Positions 17,511 to 26,657 of a DNA stretch of 64,000 nt are shown here, one piece after another. Numbering within the stretch: position 1 is the first letter of the stretch; each line of letters starts with the position of its first letter. Location: positions 2,790,501-2,854,500 of the forward strand of contig NZ_CP071007.1 of NCBI RefSeq assembly GCF_018417635.1, given 5' to 3'. This stretch comes from Pseudomonas sp. SORT22 (lineage in GTDB: Bacteria; Pseudomonadota; Gammaproteobacteria; Pseudomonadales; Pseudomonadaceae). The notes under the pieces were generated by a model. The model saw only the letters and a program-made list of their open reading frames with translations. It did not search any database and was not told the origin of the DNA. Made by a program: the position numbers and the translations under genes.

Positions 17511-19940
17511 ATGTCTGTTGCAAGTCGCCCTCGCGCTCAACGTCCCCTGGCCCTGGCCGTGCGTAGCGCCATGCTCGGTCTTACCCTGGTCGCAGGCAGT
17601 GGCGCCTCGTGGCTTGCCGCCGCGCAGCCATTGGATGCCGTCGCCGCCCAGGCCTACGACATTGCGCCAGGGCCGCTGGGGCGCGTGCTGTCGAGCTTTG
17701 CCATGGCCTCTGGTATGGCCTTGTCGTTCGAACCGGCACTGACCGAAGGGCAGCACAGCCAGGGCCTGCGCGGCAGCTACACAGCGCACGACGGCGCGGC
17801 GCGGCTGTTGGCCGGCAGCGGCCTGCAATTGCTTGAGCGCGCCGACGGCAGTTTCACCCTCGCCAGGCTGCCTGCCGGCGCCGACGGCCTGACTCTGGAC
17901 GCCACCACCATCGAGGCCACCAGTACCCGTGCCGGCGGCCTGCCCGAGGCCTATGCCGGTGGCCAGGTGGCCCGTGGCGGGCGCGTGGGCATGCTCGGCA
18001 ACAAGGACGTGATGGACACGCCGTTCAGCGTCACCAGCTACACCGCCAAGACCTTGGCCGACCTGCAGACGGTCACCGTCGCCGATGCCCTGGAACGCGA
18101 CCCGTCGGTGCGCTCGACCGGGCAGACCGGCGGGATCGTCGACTCGTTCTTCATTCGCGGCTTTGCTGTGGGCGAAGGCAACCTGGGTGAGCTGGCCTTC
18201 GACGGCGTGTATGGCGTGGCGCCCAACTACCGGGTGTTCACCGAATACGCCGAACGGGTCGAGGTACTCAAGGGGCCCGGGGCGCTGATGTATGGCATTT
18301 CCCCCAATAGCGGCGTCGGCGGGGTGATCAACATCGTGCCCAAGCGCCCGCTGGCCGAAGACCTGACCCGTTTTACCGCCAGCTACAGTTCCGACACCCA
18401 GGTGGGCGGGCACCTGGACATCAGCCGCCGCTTCGGTAGCGAGAAAGCGTGGGGCGTGCGTTTCAACGGCAGTGTCGCCCAGGGCGATACCGCCATTGAC
18501 GATCAGCAACGCGCCCTGGATATCGGCGCCATTGCCCTGGATTACCAGGGCGAGCGCTTGCGCCTGAACCTTGACTTCATCAGCCAGAAAGAAAAATGGG
18601 ACGCCTCCTCGCGACCCTTTACCGTGGCTCCGGGCATCGACGTACCGTCGGCGCCGAACGGGCGCAGCAACCTGCCGCAGGACTGGGGCTGGTCCAATAC
18701 CCGCGAGCAATCGGCACTGCTCGGCGGCGAGTATGACCTGAACGACTCCGTCACGGTGTTTGCCCACGCAGGCGGCGGCAAGGCGGACGTCAAGCGGATG
18801 TCCGACCAGGTACCGCGAATCCTCAACGAGGCGGGCGACACCAGCAACATTCCCGGCTACTACAAGTTCAACGTCGACCGTTCGACGGCGGACGTGGGCA
18901 TGCGCGCGCTGTTCGACACCGGCCCGGTCACCCATACGGCCACGCTGATGGCGACCCGTTATCAGGACGAATTGTCCCGGGGCATCAACAACGGCAGCGA
19001 AATCCTCTCCAACATCTACCACCCGATCGATGTGCCCAAGCAGTACATCAGTGCGCCGAAGGTGCTGCGCATCTCCGAGTCGGAACTCTCCGGTGTGGCG
19101 TTGACCGACACCTTGTCGGTGCTCGAAGACCGCCTGCAACTGACCCTGGGTGTGCGTCGCCAGGAAATCGAGTCGCGCAACTACAGCGCCACCGGAATAG
19201 TGAGCTCACGCTACAAGGACAGCGCCACCACGCCGGTGGTCGGCCTGGTAGTCAAACCCTGGGACGACGTCTCGTTCTACTACAACTACGTCGAAGGCCT
19301 GAGCAAGGGCGATATCGCCCCGGCCACGGCGGCCAACGCCGGTGAGGCCTTTGCGCCCTACGAGTCAAAGCAGCATGAACTGGGGGTCAAGTACGAGCAC
19401 GGCACTTTCATGACCACCCTGGCGCTGTTCCAGATCGAGAAACCCAGTGGCGAACTGGCAAGCGGCAATGTCTTCGCGGTGCAGGCAGAGCAGCGCAACC
19501 GCGGGATCGAGCTGAGCATGTTCGGTGAAGTTGCGCCTGGCACCCGCTTGCTCGGCGGGGTGACGCTGCTCGACGGCGAGCTGACCGACTCGGCCACCGC
19601 TGCCAACCGGGGCAATGAGCCGGTGGGGGTGCCGGATGTCCAGGCCAACCTCTGGGCCGAGTGGGACACCCCCTGGGCCGAGGGCTTCACCCTGACCGGC
19701 GGAGCGATCTACACCGCCAGCCAGTACATCAACCAGGCCAATACCCAGGAGCTGGACGCCTGGACCCGCGTTGATGCCGGTGCCCGCTACAGCACCCGCA
19801 TCGACGGGCGCCCGACCACCTTCCGGGCCACGCTGCAGAACGTCTTCGACCGTGAGTACTGGTCGGGGGTAGCCTCTTATGGCGCCATCTCGCCGGGCTA
19901 TCCGCGAACCTTGCAGCTGTCGGCGACGGTGGACTTCTGA
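17511..19940 (+). CDS. TonB-dependent siderophore receptor with signalling domain
   Basis: An 809-residue outer-membrane receptor. A signal peptide ends near AAAQ (about residue 42). The STN signalling domain follows (PLGRVLSSFAMASGMALSF), then the plug with DTPFSVTSYTAKTLADLQ and the 22-strand barrel, ending in the aromatic residue of SATVDF as outer-membrane insertion requires. Siderophore-receptor features include EVLKGPGALMYG and GGVINIVPKRP. The ligand is probably a ferric siderophore, more likely a heterologous one, as is usual for FecIRA-type sets. The ATG at 17511 starts a proper signal sequence. Confidence 0.92.
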   Translation: MSVASRPRAQRPLALAVRSAMLGLTLVAGSGASWLAAAQPLDAVAAQAYDIAPGPLGRVLSSFAMASGMALSFEPALTEGQHSQGLRGSYTAHDGAARLLAGSGLQLLERADGSFTLARLPAGADGLTLDATTIEATSTRAGGLPEAYAGGQVARGGRVGMLGNKDVMDTPFSVTSYTAKTLADLQTVTVADALERDPSVRSTGQTGGIVDSFFIRGFAVGEGNLGELAFDGVYGVAPNYRVFTEYAERVEVLKGPGALMYGISPNSGVGGVINIVPKRPLAEDLTRFTASYSSDTQVGGHLDISRRFGSEKAWGVRFNGSVAQGDTAIDDQQRALDIGAIALDYQGERLRLNLDFISQKEKWDASSRPFTVAPGIDVPSAPNGRSNLPQDWGWSNTREQSALLGGEYDLNDSVTVFAHAGGGKADVKRMSDQVPRILNEAGDTSNIPGYYKFNVDRSTADVGMRALFDTGPVTHTATLMATRYQDELSRGINNGSEILSNIYHPIDVPKQYISAPKVLRISESELSGVALTDTLSVLEDRLQLTLGVRRQEIESRNYSATGIVSSRYKDSATTPVVGLVVKPWDDVSFYYNYVEGLSKGDIAPATAANAGEAFAPYESKQHELGVKYEHGTFMTTLALFQIEKPSGELASGNVFAVQAEQRNRGIELSMFGEVAPGTRLLGGVTLLDGELTDSATAANRGNEPVGVPDVQANLWAEWDTPWAEGFTLTGGAIYTASQYINQANTQELDAWTRVDAGARYSTRIDGRPTTFRATLQNVFDREYWSGVASYGAISPGYPRTLQLSATVDF

Positions 19941-20032
19941 TGCGCTAGGCAGCGCGTTGGTCGCCCGCGGGTTGCCAGAGGGCGGCGTCTGTATGTATAA
20001 CCAGTACTCCAGCCGCCAGCCCGTACCGCGCC

Positions 20033-21676
20033 GTGATCGCCCATTCCGTCGACGACCCGTTCTACTACCTGCACAACTTCCAGCAAGTGCTCGACTGGAT
20101 CGAGCTGCGCTATGCCGACCTGCTCGACGACCAGGAGCAAGCCTTCATCAGCCAGTTCCGCCAGCAGCCGCAGGCGGCCCGGGCCTTGCTGGTGCGCATG
20201 GTGATGCGCAAGGGTCAGCTGTTTCGCCCGAGCAAGCTCGACTACGCCGAAATCGGCTCGACCCAGGCTGCCCTGGCGCCACTGCTGGCCCTGGGCTGGG
20301 TGGTCGATGACGGCGTGCTGAGCCTTGAGCAGCTGTTCCAGCTGCTGCGCAAGGACGAGTTGGCCCAGGGCTTTGCCGACCGGCTCGAACGGCCACGGGC
20401 GGCCAAGGGCGAACTGCTGGCCCAGTTGCAGGCCCTTGAGCTGCCGCCGCAGCCGTTGCAGCAATGGCTGCCGGGCTTTGTCGAGCCGATCATCGAGCTA
20501 CGCCTGCAGGCCTTGTGCGACCGTCTGCGCCTGCTGTTCTTCGGCAACCTGTACCAGGACTGGTCGGAGTTCGTGCTGGCCGATCTGGGCCTGCTGCGCT
20601 ACGAGCAGGTGGCCTTCAGCGCCGACTCGCGGGCCCTGCGCCAGCGCAGCGACATCGATGTGGCGCTGGCCTTGCACCAGTGCGCCGAGCTGCTGGAGCA
20701 GGGCGTGGCGCTTGAGCAGGTGGTCGGGCACATCGAGTGCCTGGACAGCGACAACCCCTGGCTGCTGCGCCGTCGCTCGCGGCTGCTGTACCAGCTTGGC
20801 CAGCACAGTGAGCGCCTCGGTGACTGGCCGCTGGCCCTGCGCATCTACCCGCGCAGCCAGCATCCGCAGGCGCGCATCCGTCATGTGCGGGTACTGGAGC
20901 GTAGCGAGCAGTGGGCGCAGGCGTTCGAACTGGCCTCGCAGATCGCCCGGCAACCGGCCAACAGCCTTGAGGTCCAGGCCCTGGCGCGGATGCTGCCGCG
21001 TTTGCAGCGCAAGTTGGGCGGGCCGCCGCAGCCACGGCGGGCCAAGCCCCAGGTCAGCCTGGTCGAGCTGCAACTGCCGGCCGAACTGGCGGCGCTGGGC
21101 GTCGAGCAGGCCGTGCAGTTGCACCTGGGGCAGGGCGGCGGGCAGGTGCATTACGTCGAGAACAGCCTGTTCAACAGCCTGTTCGGCCTGTTGTGCTGGG
21201 AGGCGATCTTCGCGCCGTTGCCGGGGGCGTTCTTCCACCCGTTCCAGAGCGCTCCGCAGGACTTGCACGACGCCGAGTTCCATGGCCGGCGCAGCGAGCT
21301 GTTCGCCCGTTGCCTGGGGCAACTGGACGACGGCAGTTACCGGCAGACCATTCGCCGTCATTTTGTCAGCAAGCAGGGGCTGCAATCGCCCTTCGTCTAT
21401 TGGCAGGTGCTCAGCGAAGAGCTGCTCGAACAGGCGCTGATCTGCCTGCCCCCGGCACACCTGAAAAGCTGTTTCGAGCGCCTGCTCGAAGACATCCAGG
21501 CCAACCGTTCGGGCATGCCTGATTTGATCCAGTTCTGGCCCGAGCAGCAACGCTACCGCATGGTCGAGGTCAAGGGCCCGGGTGACCGCCTGCAGGACAG
21601 CCAGCTGCGCTGGATCGAATTCTGCGCCGGGCACGGCCTGCCGGTGGAAGTCTGTCACGTGCACTGGGCGCCATGA
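20033..21676 (+). CDS. FAN1-like VRR-NUC structure-specific nuclease
   Basis: A 547-residue homologue of bacterial FAN1, which cuts 5' flaps and helps unhook interstrand crosslinks. It begins DDPFYYLHNFQQVLDWIELRY, as Pseudomonas FAN1 does, and ends in a VRR-NUC domain. Its PD-(D/E)xK residues are visible in MPDLIQF and MVEVKG, followed by DRLQDSQLRWIEF. The start is a GTG at 20033; no better in-frame ATG is seen. Its stop overlaps the ATG of the DinG-like helicase by four bases (ATGA), so nuclease and helicase are coupled. Confidence 0.88.
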   Translation: MIAHSVDDPFYYLHNFQQVLDWIELRYADLLDDQEQAFISQFRQQPQAARALLVRMVMRKGQLFRPSKLDYAEIGSTQAALAPLLALGWVVDDGVLSLEQLFQLLRKDELAQGFADRLERPRAAKGELLAQLQALELPPQPLQQWLPGFVEPIIELRLQALCDRLRLLFFGNLYQDWSEFVLADLGLLRYEQVAFSADSRALRQRSDIDVALALHQCAELLEQGVALEQVVGHIECLDSDNPWLLRRRSRLLYQLGQHSERLGDWPLALRIYPRSQHPQARIRHVRVLERSEQWAQAFELASQIARQPANSLEVQALARMLPRLQRKLGGPPQPRRAKPQVSLVELQLPAELAALGVEQAVQLHLGQGGGQVHYVENSLFNSLFGLLCWEAIFAPLPGAFFHPFQSAPQDLHDAEFHGRRSELFARCLGQLDDGSYRQTIRRHFVSKQGLQSPFVYWQVLSEELLEQALICLPPAHLKSCFERLLEDIQANRSGMPDLIQFWPEQQRYRMVEVKGPGDRLQDSQLRWIEFCAGHGLPVEVCHVHWAP

Positions 21677-23934
21677 GCTACAGCGTGGCGGTGCGGGCGT
21701 TGTGCGAGTTTACCGCCAAGGTCGGCGACCTCGACCTGCGCTTCACCCCGTCGCCCACGGCCCAGGAGGGCATCAGCGGCCACCGGCGGGTGGTGGCCGG
21801 GCGCGGCGAGGGCTACGAGGCCGAAGTCAGCCTCGAAGGCCAGTATGCGACCTTGCAGGTGCGCGGCCGCGCCGACGGCTACGACTCGCGGCTCAACCGC
21901 CTCGAAGAAATCAAGACCTATCGCGGCGACCTGGCGCGCCAGCCCGACAACCATCGCCAGTTGCACTGGGCTCAGGCCCGGGTCTACGGCTGGTTGTTGT
22001 GCCAGCAGCGCCAGTTGCCGGCATTGCGCCTGGCGCTGGTGTACCTGAATGTCGACAACGATGAACAGACCCTGGTCGAAGAGCAGCGCAGTGCCCAGGA
22101 GCTTGAACAGTTCTTCAACGCCCAGTGTGCGATCTTCCTGCACTGGGCCGAGCAGCAGCTGCAGCGCCAGGCCTTGCGCAATCAGGGCCTGCAGGCCCTG
22201 GCATTCCCCCACGGGCAGTTTCGCCATGGCCAGCGTGAACTGGCCGAAACCGTTTACAAGGCGGTCAGCACCGGCCGCTGCCTGATGGCCCAGGCCACCA
22301 CCGGCATCGGCAAGACCTTGGGCACGCTGTTTCCGCTGCTCAAGGCCATGGTCCCGCAGCAACTGGACAAAATCCTCTTCCTCAGCGCCAAGACCCCCGG
22401 CCGCGCCCTGGGGCTGGAGGCGCTGCGCCAGGTGATGGCCAGCGGCACCCAGCCGGCCCTGCGCAGCCTGGAGCTGGTGGCCCGCGACAAGTCCTGCGAA
22501 TACCCCGGCACGGCTTGCCATGGTGATGCCTGCCCGTTGGCCAAGGGCTTCTACGACCGCCTGCCAGCGGCGCGCCAGGCCGCCCAGGCCGTGGCGGTGC
22601 TGGACAAGGCCGCCCTGCGTGAGGTGGCCCTGGCCCATCAGGTGTGCCCCTATTACCTGGGCCAGGAGATGGCCCGCTGGGTCGATGTGCTGGTGGCCGA
22701 CTACAACTATTACTTTGACCAGAGCGCCTTGTTGTTCGGCCTGGCCCAGGCCAACCAATGGCGTCTGGCGCTGCTGGTGGACGAGGCGCACAACCTGGTC
22801 GAGCGGGCCCGGCAGATGTACAGCGCAAGCCTCGACCAGGGCCAGTTGCTGACCCTGCGCAAGCTTAAGCCGGCCGGGCTGGGCAGCGCCCTGGAGCGCC
22901 TCAATCGCCAGTGGAATGCCCTGCACAAGGCGCAGCTGGCGCCTTACCGGGTGGTCGACGGCCTGCCCGACGCCCTGCTCAAGGCCTTGCAACAGTGCAT
23001 CGGGCTGATCCAGGAGCAACTCAACCAGACGCCGACCGGTATTGACCCTGCGGTGTTACAGTTCTTCTTTCAGGCGCTGCAGTTCAGCCGCGTCAGCGAG
23101 TTGTTCGACGAGCACTTCCTGTTCGATATCAGCAAGCGCCCGGGCCCGGGCAAGCGCGCCTTGTCGACCCTGTGCCTGCGCAACGTGGTGCCGGCGACGC
23201 TGATTGGCCCGCGGCTGACTGCAGCGCGCAGTGCCACGCTGTTTTCCGCCACCTTGAGCCCGCGCCATTACTACGCCGACCTGCTCGGCATGCCGGCCGA
23301 TTGCGCCTGGCTCGAGGTCGCCTCACCGTTTGCCGCCGAGCAACTGCAGGTGCGGGTGATCAGCAGCGTCTCGACCCGTTACCAGCACCGCGAGGCGTCG
23401 CTGGCGCCAATCGTCGAGCTGATCGCCGAGCAGTATGCCCAGGCGCCGGGTAACTACCTGGCGTTCTTCAGCAGTTTCGACTACCTGCAGCAGGTTTCGA
23501 GCCTGTTGGCCGCGCGCTACCCGGCCATCAGCCAATGGAGCCAGGCGCCGGGCATGGACGAGCAGCAGCGCCAGGGTTTTCTTGAGCGTTTTGTTCCCCA
23601 GGGCCAGGGCGTCGGCTTTGCCGTGCTCGGCGGCGCCTTTGCCGAAGGCGTCGACCTGCCGGGCACGCGCCTGATCGGCGCCTTTGTCGCCACCCTCGGG
23701 CTGCCCCAGGTCAACCCGGTCAACGAACAGATCAAGCAGCGCATGGCCCGGCTGTTCAGCGCAGGCTTCGACTACACCTACCTGTACCCCGGGGTGCAGA
23801 AGGTCATCCAGGCGGCCGGCCGGGTGATTCGCGGCAACGACGACCGTGGCACGCTGTTGCTGATCGATGACCGCTTCGCCGAAGCCCGCGTACAGCGCAT
23901 GTTTCCGGCCTGGTGGGCGCCTGAGCAGAAATAA
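21673..23934 (+). CDS. DinG/Rad3-family ATP-dependent DNA helicase
   Basis: A 753-residue superfamily 2 helicase. Walker A is ATTGIGKTLGT (about residues 212-222), Walker B is the DEAH box in LLVDEAHNLVERA, and the C-terminal motif VI region reads QAAGRVIRGNDDRG. Four cysteines in CEYPGTACHGDACPLAKG and VCPYYLG fit the iron-sulphur cluster of XPD/DinG helicases. The N-terminal region resembles a PD-(D/E)xK/Cas4-like fold (RLNRLEEIKTYRGDLA). The start overlaps the FAN1 stop, which implies joint action in repairing DNA crosslinks or flaps. Confidence 0.9.
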   Translation: MSYSVAVRALCEFTAKVGDLDLRFTPSPTAQEGISGHRRVVAGRGEGYEAEVSLEGQYATLQVRGRADGYDSRLNRLEEIKTYRGDLARQPDNHRQLHWAQARVYGWLLCQQRQLPALRLALVYLNVDNDEQTLVEEQRSAQELEQFFNAQCAIFLHWAEQQLQRQALRNQGLQALAFPHGQFRHGQRELAETVYKAVSTGRCLMAQATTGIGKTLGTLFPLLKAMVPQQLDKILFLSAKTPGRALGLEALRQVMASGTQPALRSLELVARDKSCEYPGTACHGDACPLAKGFYDRLPAARQAAQAVAVLDKAALREVALAHQVCPYYLGQEMARWVDVLVADYNYYFDQSALLFGLAQANQWRLALLVDEAHNLVERARQMYSASLDQGQLLTLRKLKPAGLGSALERLNRQWNALHKAQLAPYRVVDGLPDALLKALQQCIGLIQEQLNQTPTGIDPAVLQFFFQALQFSRVSELFDEHFLFDISKRPGPGKRALSTLCLRNVVPATLIGPRLTAARSATLFSATLSPRHYYADLLGMPADCAWLEVASPFAAEQLQVRVISSVSTRYQHREASLAPIVELIAEQYAQAPGNYLAFFSSFDYLQQVSSLLAARYPAISQWSQAPGMDEQQRQGFLERFVPQGQGVGFAVLGGAFAEGVDLPGTRLIGAFVATLGLPQVNPVNEQIKQRMARLFSAGFDYTYLYPGVQKVIQAAGRVIRGNDDRGTLLLIDDRFAEARVQRMFPAWWAPEQK

Positions 23935-24029
23935 TCGCCGGCGCGGGGATAGTCACGGTCGCTTGCTGGTCAAACTGCCAGTAAACTGCGTGTTTTCATC
24001 ACCCTGAACATCCTTTCTTGAGGTTTTGC

Positions 24030-25667
24030 ATGAAGCTCAGTCCTTTGGCGGGCAAACCGGCCCCGGCCTCCGTGCTGGTGGATATCCCGCAACTGTTGAC
24101 CGCCTACTACACCGGCCAGCCCGATGCCAGCATCGCTACCCAGCGCGTGGCCTTCGGCACCTCCGGGCACCGTGGCAGCTCCCTGGACCTGAGCTTCAAC
24201 GAAAACCACGTGCTGGCCATCAGTCAGGCCATTTGCCTGTACCGCCAGACCAAGGGCATCGACGGTCCGCTGTTCATCGGCGCCGACACCCATGCGCTGT
24301 CGACCCCGGCAGCAGCCAGCGCCCTGCAGGTACTGGCGGCCAACGGCGTTGAGGTGATGTTGTCCAAGGACGACGAGTACACCCCGACCCCGGCGGTGTC
24401 CCACGCCATCATCTGCTACAACCGCGGGCGCAGTAGCGGCCTTGCCGACGGCATTGTCATTACCCCGTCGCACAACCCGCCGCAAAGCGGTGGCTTCAAG
24501 TACAACCCGCCCAACGGCGGCCCGGCCGACAGCGATGTCACCAAGTGGATCGAGGCCAAGGCCAACGACCTGCTGGCAGCGGGCCTCGACGGCGTCAAGC
24601 GCATGGCCCATGAGCAGGCGCTGGCGGCCAGCACCACCCACCGTCATGACTATGTCGCCAGCTACGTCGCCGACCTGGAAAACGTCATCGACTTCGACGT
24701 GATCCGCGGCGCCAACCTGCGCCTGGGCGTCGACCCGCTGGGCGGGGCAGGGGTGCGCTACTGGTCGGCGATTGCCGAGCACTACAAGCTCAACCTGGAA
24801 GTGGTCAACACCGAGGTCGACCCGACTTTCCGCTTCATGTCGGTCGACTGGGACGGGCAGATCCGCATGGACCCATCCTCGCCGTACGCCATGCAAGGCC
24901 TGATCGGCCTGCGCGAGCGCTTCGACGTGGCCTTTGCCTGCGACCCGGACCACGACCGCCACGGCATCGTTACCAAAAATGGCCTGCTCGCCCCGAACAA
25001 CTACCTGGCGGTGGCCATCGACTACCTGTTCCAGCACCGTCCCCAGTGGCGCAGCGACGCCGCCGTGGGCAAGACCGTGGTCAGCAGCGGCCTGATTGAC
25101 CGCGTCACCGCGCGCTTGGGCCGTCGCCTGTTCGAGGTGCCGGTGGGCTTCAAGTTCTTTGCCGACGGCCTGTTCGATGGCTCCCTGGGCTTTGGTGGCG
25201 AGGAGAGCGCTGGCGCCTCGTTCCTGCGCAAGGACGGCAGCGTCTGGACCACCGACAAGGACGGCCTGATCCCGGCCTTGCTGGCGGCGGAAATCACCGC
25301 GCGCACCGGCCGCGACCCGAGCCAGGCCTATGCCGAGCTTACCGCTACGCTGGGCGAGCCGTTTGCCACCCGCGTCGAGGCCAAGGCCAACCCGCAGCAA
25401 AAGGCCCTGCTGAGCAAACTGGCACCGGAGCAGGTCAAGTCGACCATGCTCGCCGGTGAGCCGATCGAGCAGATCCTCAGCCATGCGCCGGGCAACAACC
25501 AGGCCATTGGTGGCCTCAAGGTGATGACTGCCAACGGCTGGTTCGCCGCGCGGCCGTCGGGTACCGAGGACATCTACAAGATCTACGCCGAAAGCTTCAT
25601 CGATCAAGCGCACCTGCAGCGCCTGGTGGCCGAAGCCCAGGAACTGGTGGATGCGGCGATTGCCTGA
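24030..25667 (+). CDS. pgm: Phosphoglucomutase (alpha-D-glucose phosphate-specific)
   Basis: A 545-residue enzyme interconverting glucose 1-phosphate and glucose 6-phosphate for polysaccharide and glycogen/trehalose metabolism. The N-terminal [10 protein letters not shown] motif, the phosphoserine loop [12 protein letters not shown], the metal loop DPDHDRHG, the sugar-binding [10 protein letters not shown] and the phosphate-binding [12 protein letters not shown] are all present. The ATG at 24030 has GAGG upstream. The length matches the family. It is a single gene, closed downstream by a long REP hairpin. Confidence 0.95.
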   Translation: MKLSPLAGKPAPASVLVDIPQLLTAYYTGQPDASIATQRVAFGTSGHRGSSLDLSFNENHVLAISQAICLYRQTKGIDGPLFIGADTHALSTPAAASALQVLAANGVEVMLSKDDEYTPTPAVSHAIICYNRGRSSGLADGIVITPSHNPPQSGGFKYNPPNGGPADSDVTKWIEAKANDLLAAGLDGVKRMAHEQALAASTTHRHDYVASYVADLENVIDFDVIRGANLRLGVDPLGGAGVRYWSAIAEHYKLNLEVVNTEVDPTFRFMSVDWDGQIRMDPSSPYAMQGLIGLRERFDVAFACDPDHDRHGIVTKNGLLAPNNYLAVAIDYLFQHRPQWRSDAAVGKTVVSSGLIDRVTARLGRRLFEVPVGFKFFADGLFDGSLGFGGEESAGASFLRKDGSVWTTDKDGLIPALLAAEITARTGRDPSQAYAELTATLGEPFATRVEAKANPQQKALLSKLAPEQVKSTMLAGEPIEQILSHAPGNNQAIGGLKVMTANGWFAARPSGTEDIYKIYAESFIDQAHLQRLVAEAQELVDAAIA

Positions 25668-25678
25668 CCGCTAACAGC

Positions 25679-25764
25679 ATCGCGGGTCAAGTCGGATCGC
25701 CGCACCGCCGCTCCTACAGATGGGTGTAGGAGCGGCGGTGCGGCGATCCGACTTGACCCGCGAT
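25679..25764. repeat. REP-type hairpin, 40-bp perfect arms
   Basis: Two perfect 40-bp inverted arms (25679-25718 and 25725-25764) are separated by a six-base loop. The outer part reads ATCGCGGGTCAAGTCGGATC and the inner part TGTAGGAGCGGCGGTGCG on the opposite arm, the common Pseudomonas REP/BIME pattern. It lies between the convergent pgm and pirin genes and may act as a bidirectional terminator or an RNA-stabilising hairpin. Confidence 0.9.
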
Positions 25765-25769
25765 GGCCC

Positions 25770-26468
25770 TCACGCGATATCAACCAGCACTATCTCGCTG
25801 TCCTGCACCGCCATCACCCTGAGCACCTGCTCATCCTCGATCGCCAGCCCATCACGGGCTTCGACGCGCACGCCGTTGACTTCAACCAGGCCCTTGGCCG
25901 GCACCAGGTAGCCTCGACGCCCGGCTTCGAAGCGGTATTCGGCGCTTTCCCCGGCGCGCAAGGTCGCCGCCACCAGGCGTGCATCGGCACGAATCTGCAG
26001 CGCCTGCTCATCGCCTTCACGGCCGCTGGCCAGGGTCACGAAGCCTTCGCCGCGCTCGCCTTTGGGGAACGGCCGGGTGCCCCAGGACGGCGCCTGGCCG
26101 ACGCGCTGCGGGATGATCCAGATCTGGAAGATGCGCGCATCGACCTGCTCCAGGTTGTACTCGCTGTGGGTGATGCCGGTGCCGGCACTCATCACCTGCA
26201 CGTCACCGGCTTCGGTACGGCCCTTGTTGCCCAGGTTGTCCTGGTGGCTGATGGCGCCTTCACGTACATAAGTGATGATTTCCATGTCGCGGTGCGGGTG
26301 CGGCGGGAAGCCGCTGCCGGCGGCGATCAGGTCGTCGTTCCAGACCCGCAGGGTACCCCAGTGCATGCGCGCCGGGTCGTGGTACTCGGCGAACGAGAAG
26401 TGGTGATGGGCGTCGAGCCAACCATGGTTGGCATGGCCAAGGCTCTTGAACGGGCGCAGTTGCAGCAT
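25770..26468 (-). CDS. Pirin family protein (YhaK/quercetinase-like)
   Basis: A 232-residue bicupin. The metal-binding motif is in GFPPHPHRDMEIITYV (about residues 53-68), followed by HQDNLGNKG and the GTGITHSEYN segment, all typical of pirins. Some members have quercetin 2,3-dioxygenase activity; others act as redox sensors. The sequence does not tell which applies here. It is divergent from the UvrD-like helicase. Confidence 0.9.
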   Translation of the reverse strand: MLQLRPFKSLGHANHGWLDAHHHFSFAEYHDPARMHWGTLRVWNDDLIAAGSGFPPHPHRDMEIITYVREGAISHQDNLGNKGRTEAGDVQVMSAGTGITHSEYNLEQVDARIFQIWIIPQRVGQAPSWGTRPFPKGERGEGFVTLASGREGDEQALQIRADARLVAATLRAGESAEYRFEAGRRGYLVPAKGLVEVNGVRVEARDGLAIEDEQVLRVMAVQDSEIVLVDIA

Positions 26469-26657
26469 GATGGTTGTCCTCGAAAGTGAGTGGATGGGAC
26501 AAATGATCCATCAATCAATGATCGAAAATAAGCGTAAATTTCGACTGATAATAATCATGTTTGTCGATACATAGAGCTGCGGTAATTTGTACGCTTCATC
26601 GCCTAATTCACTGATCTACAAGTAATCGGCTGGTGATTTTTGCCCGATGGAGCGAAC

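Noticed and set aside
17505..19139. 544-codon minus-strand open frame opposite the first TonB receptor
   Set aside because: The + strand carries a full receptor with signal peptide, plug and barrel; the shadow has no domain.
26546..26562. AT-rich GATAATAATCAT sequence resembling a Fur site
   Set aside because: Only part of the consensus is present and the flanking genes (pirin, helicase) have no link with iron.
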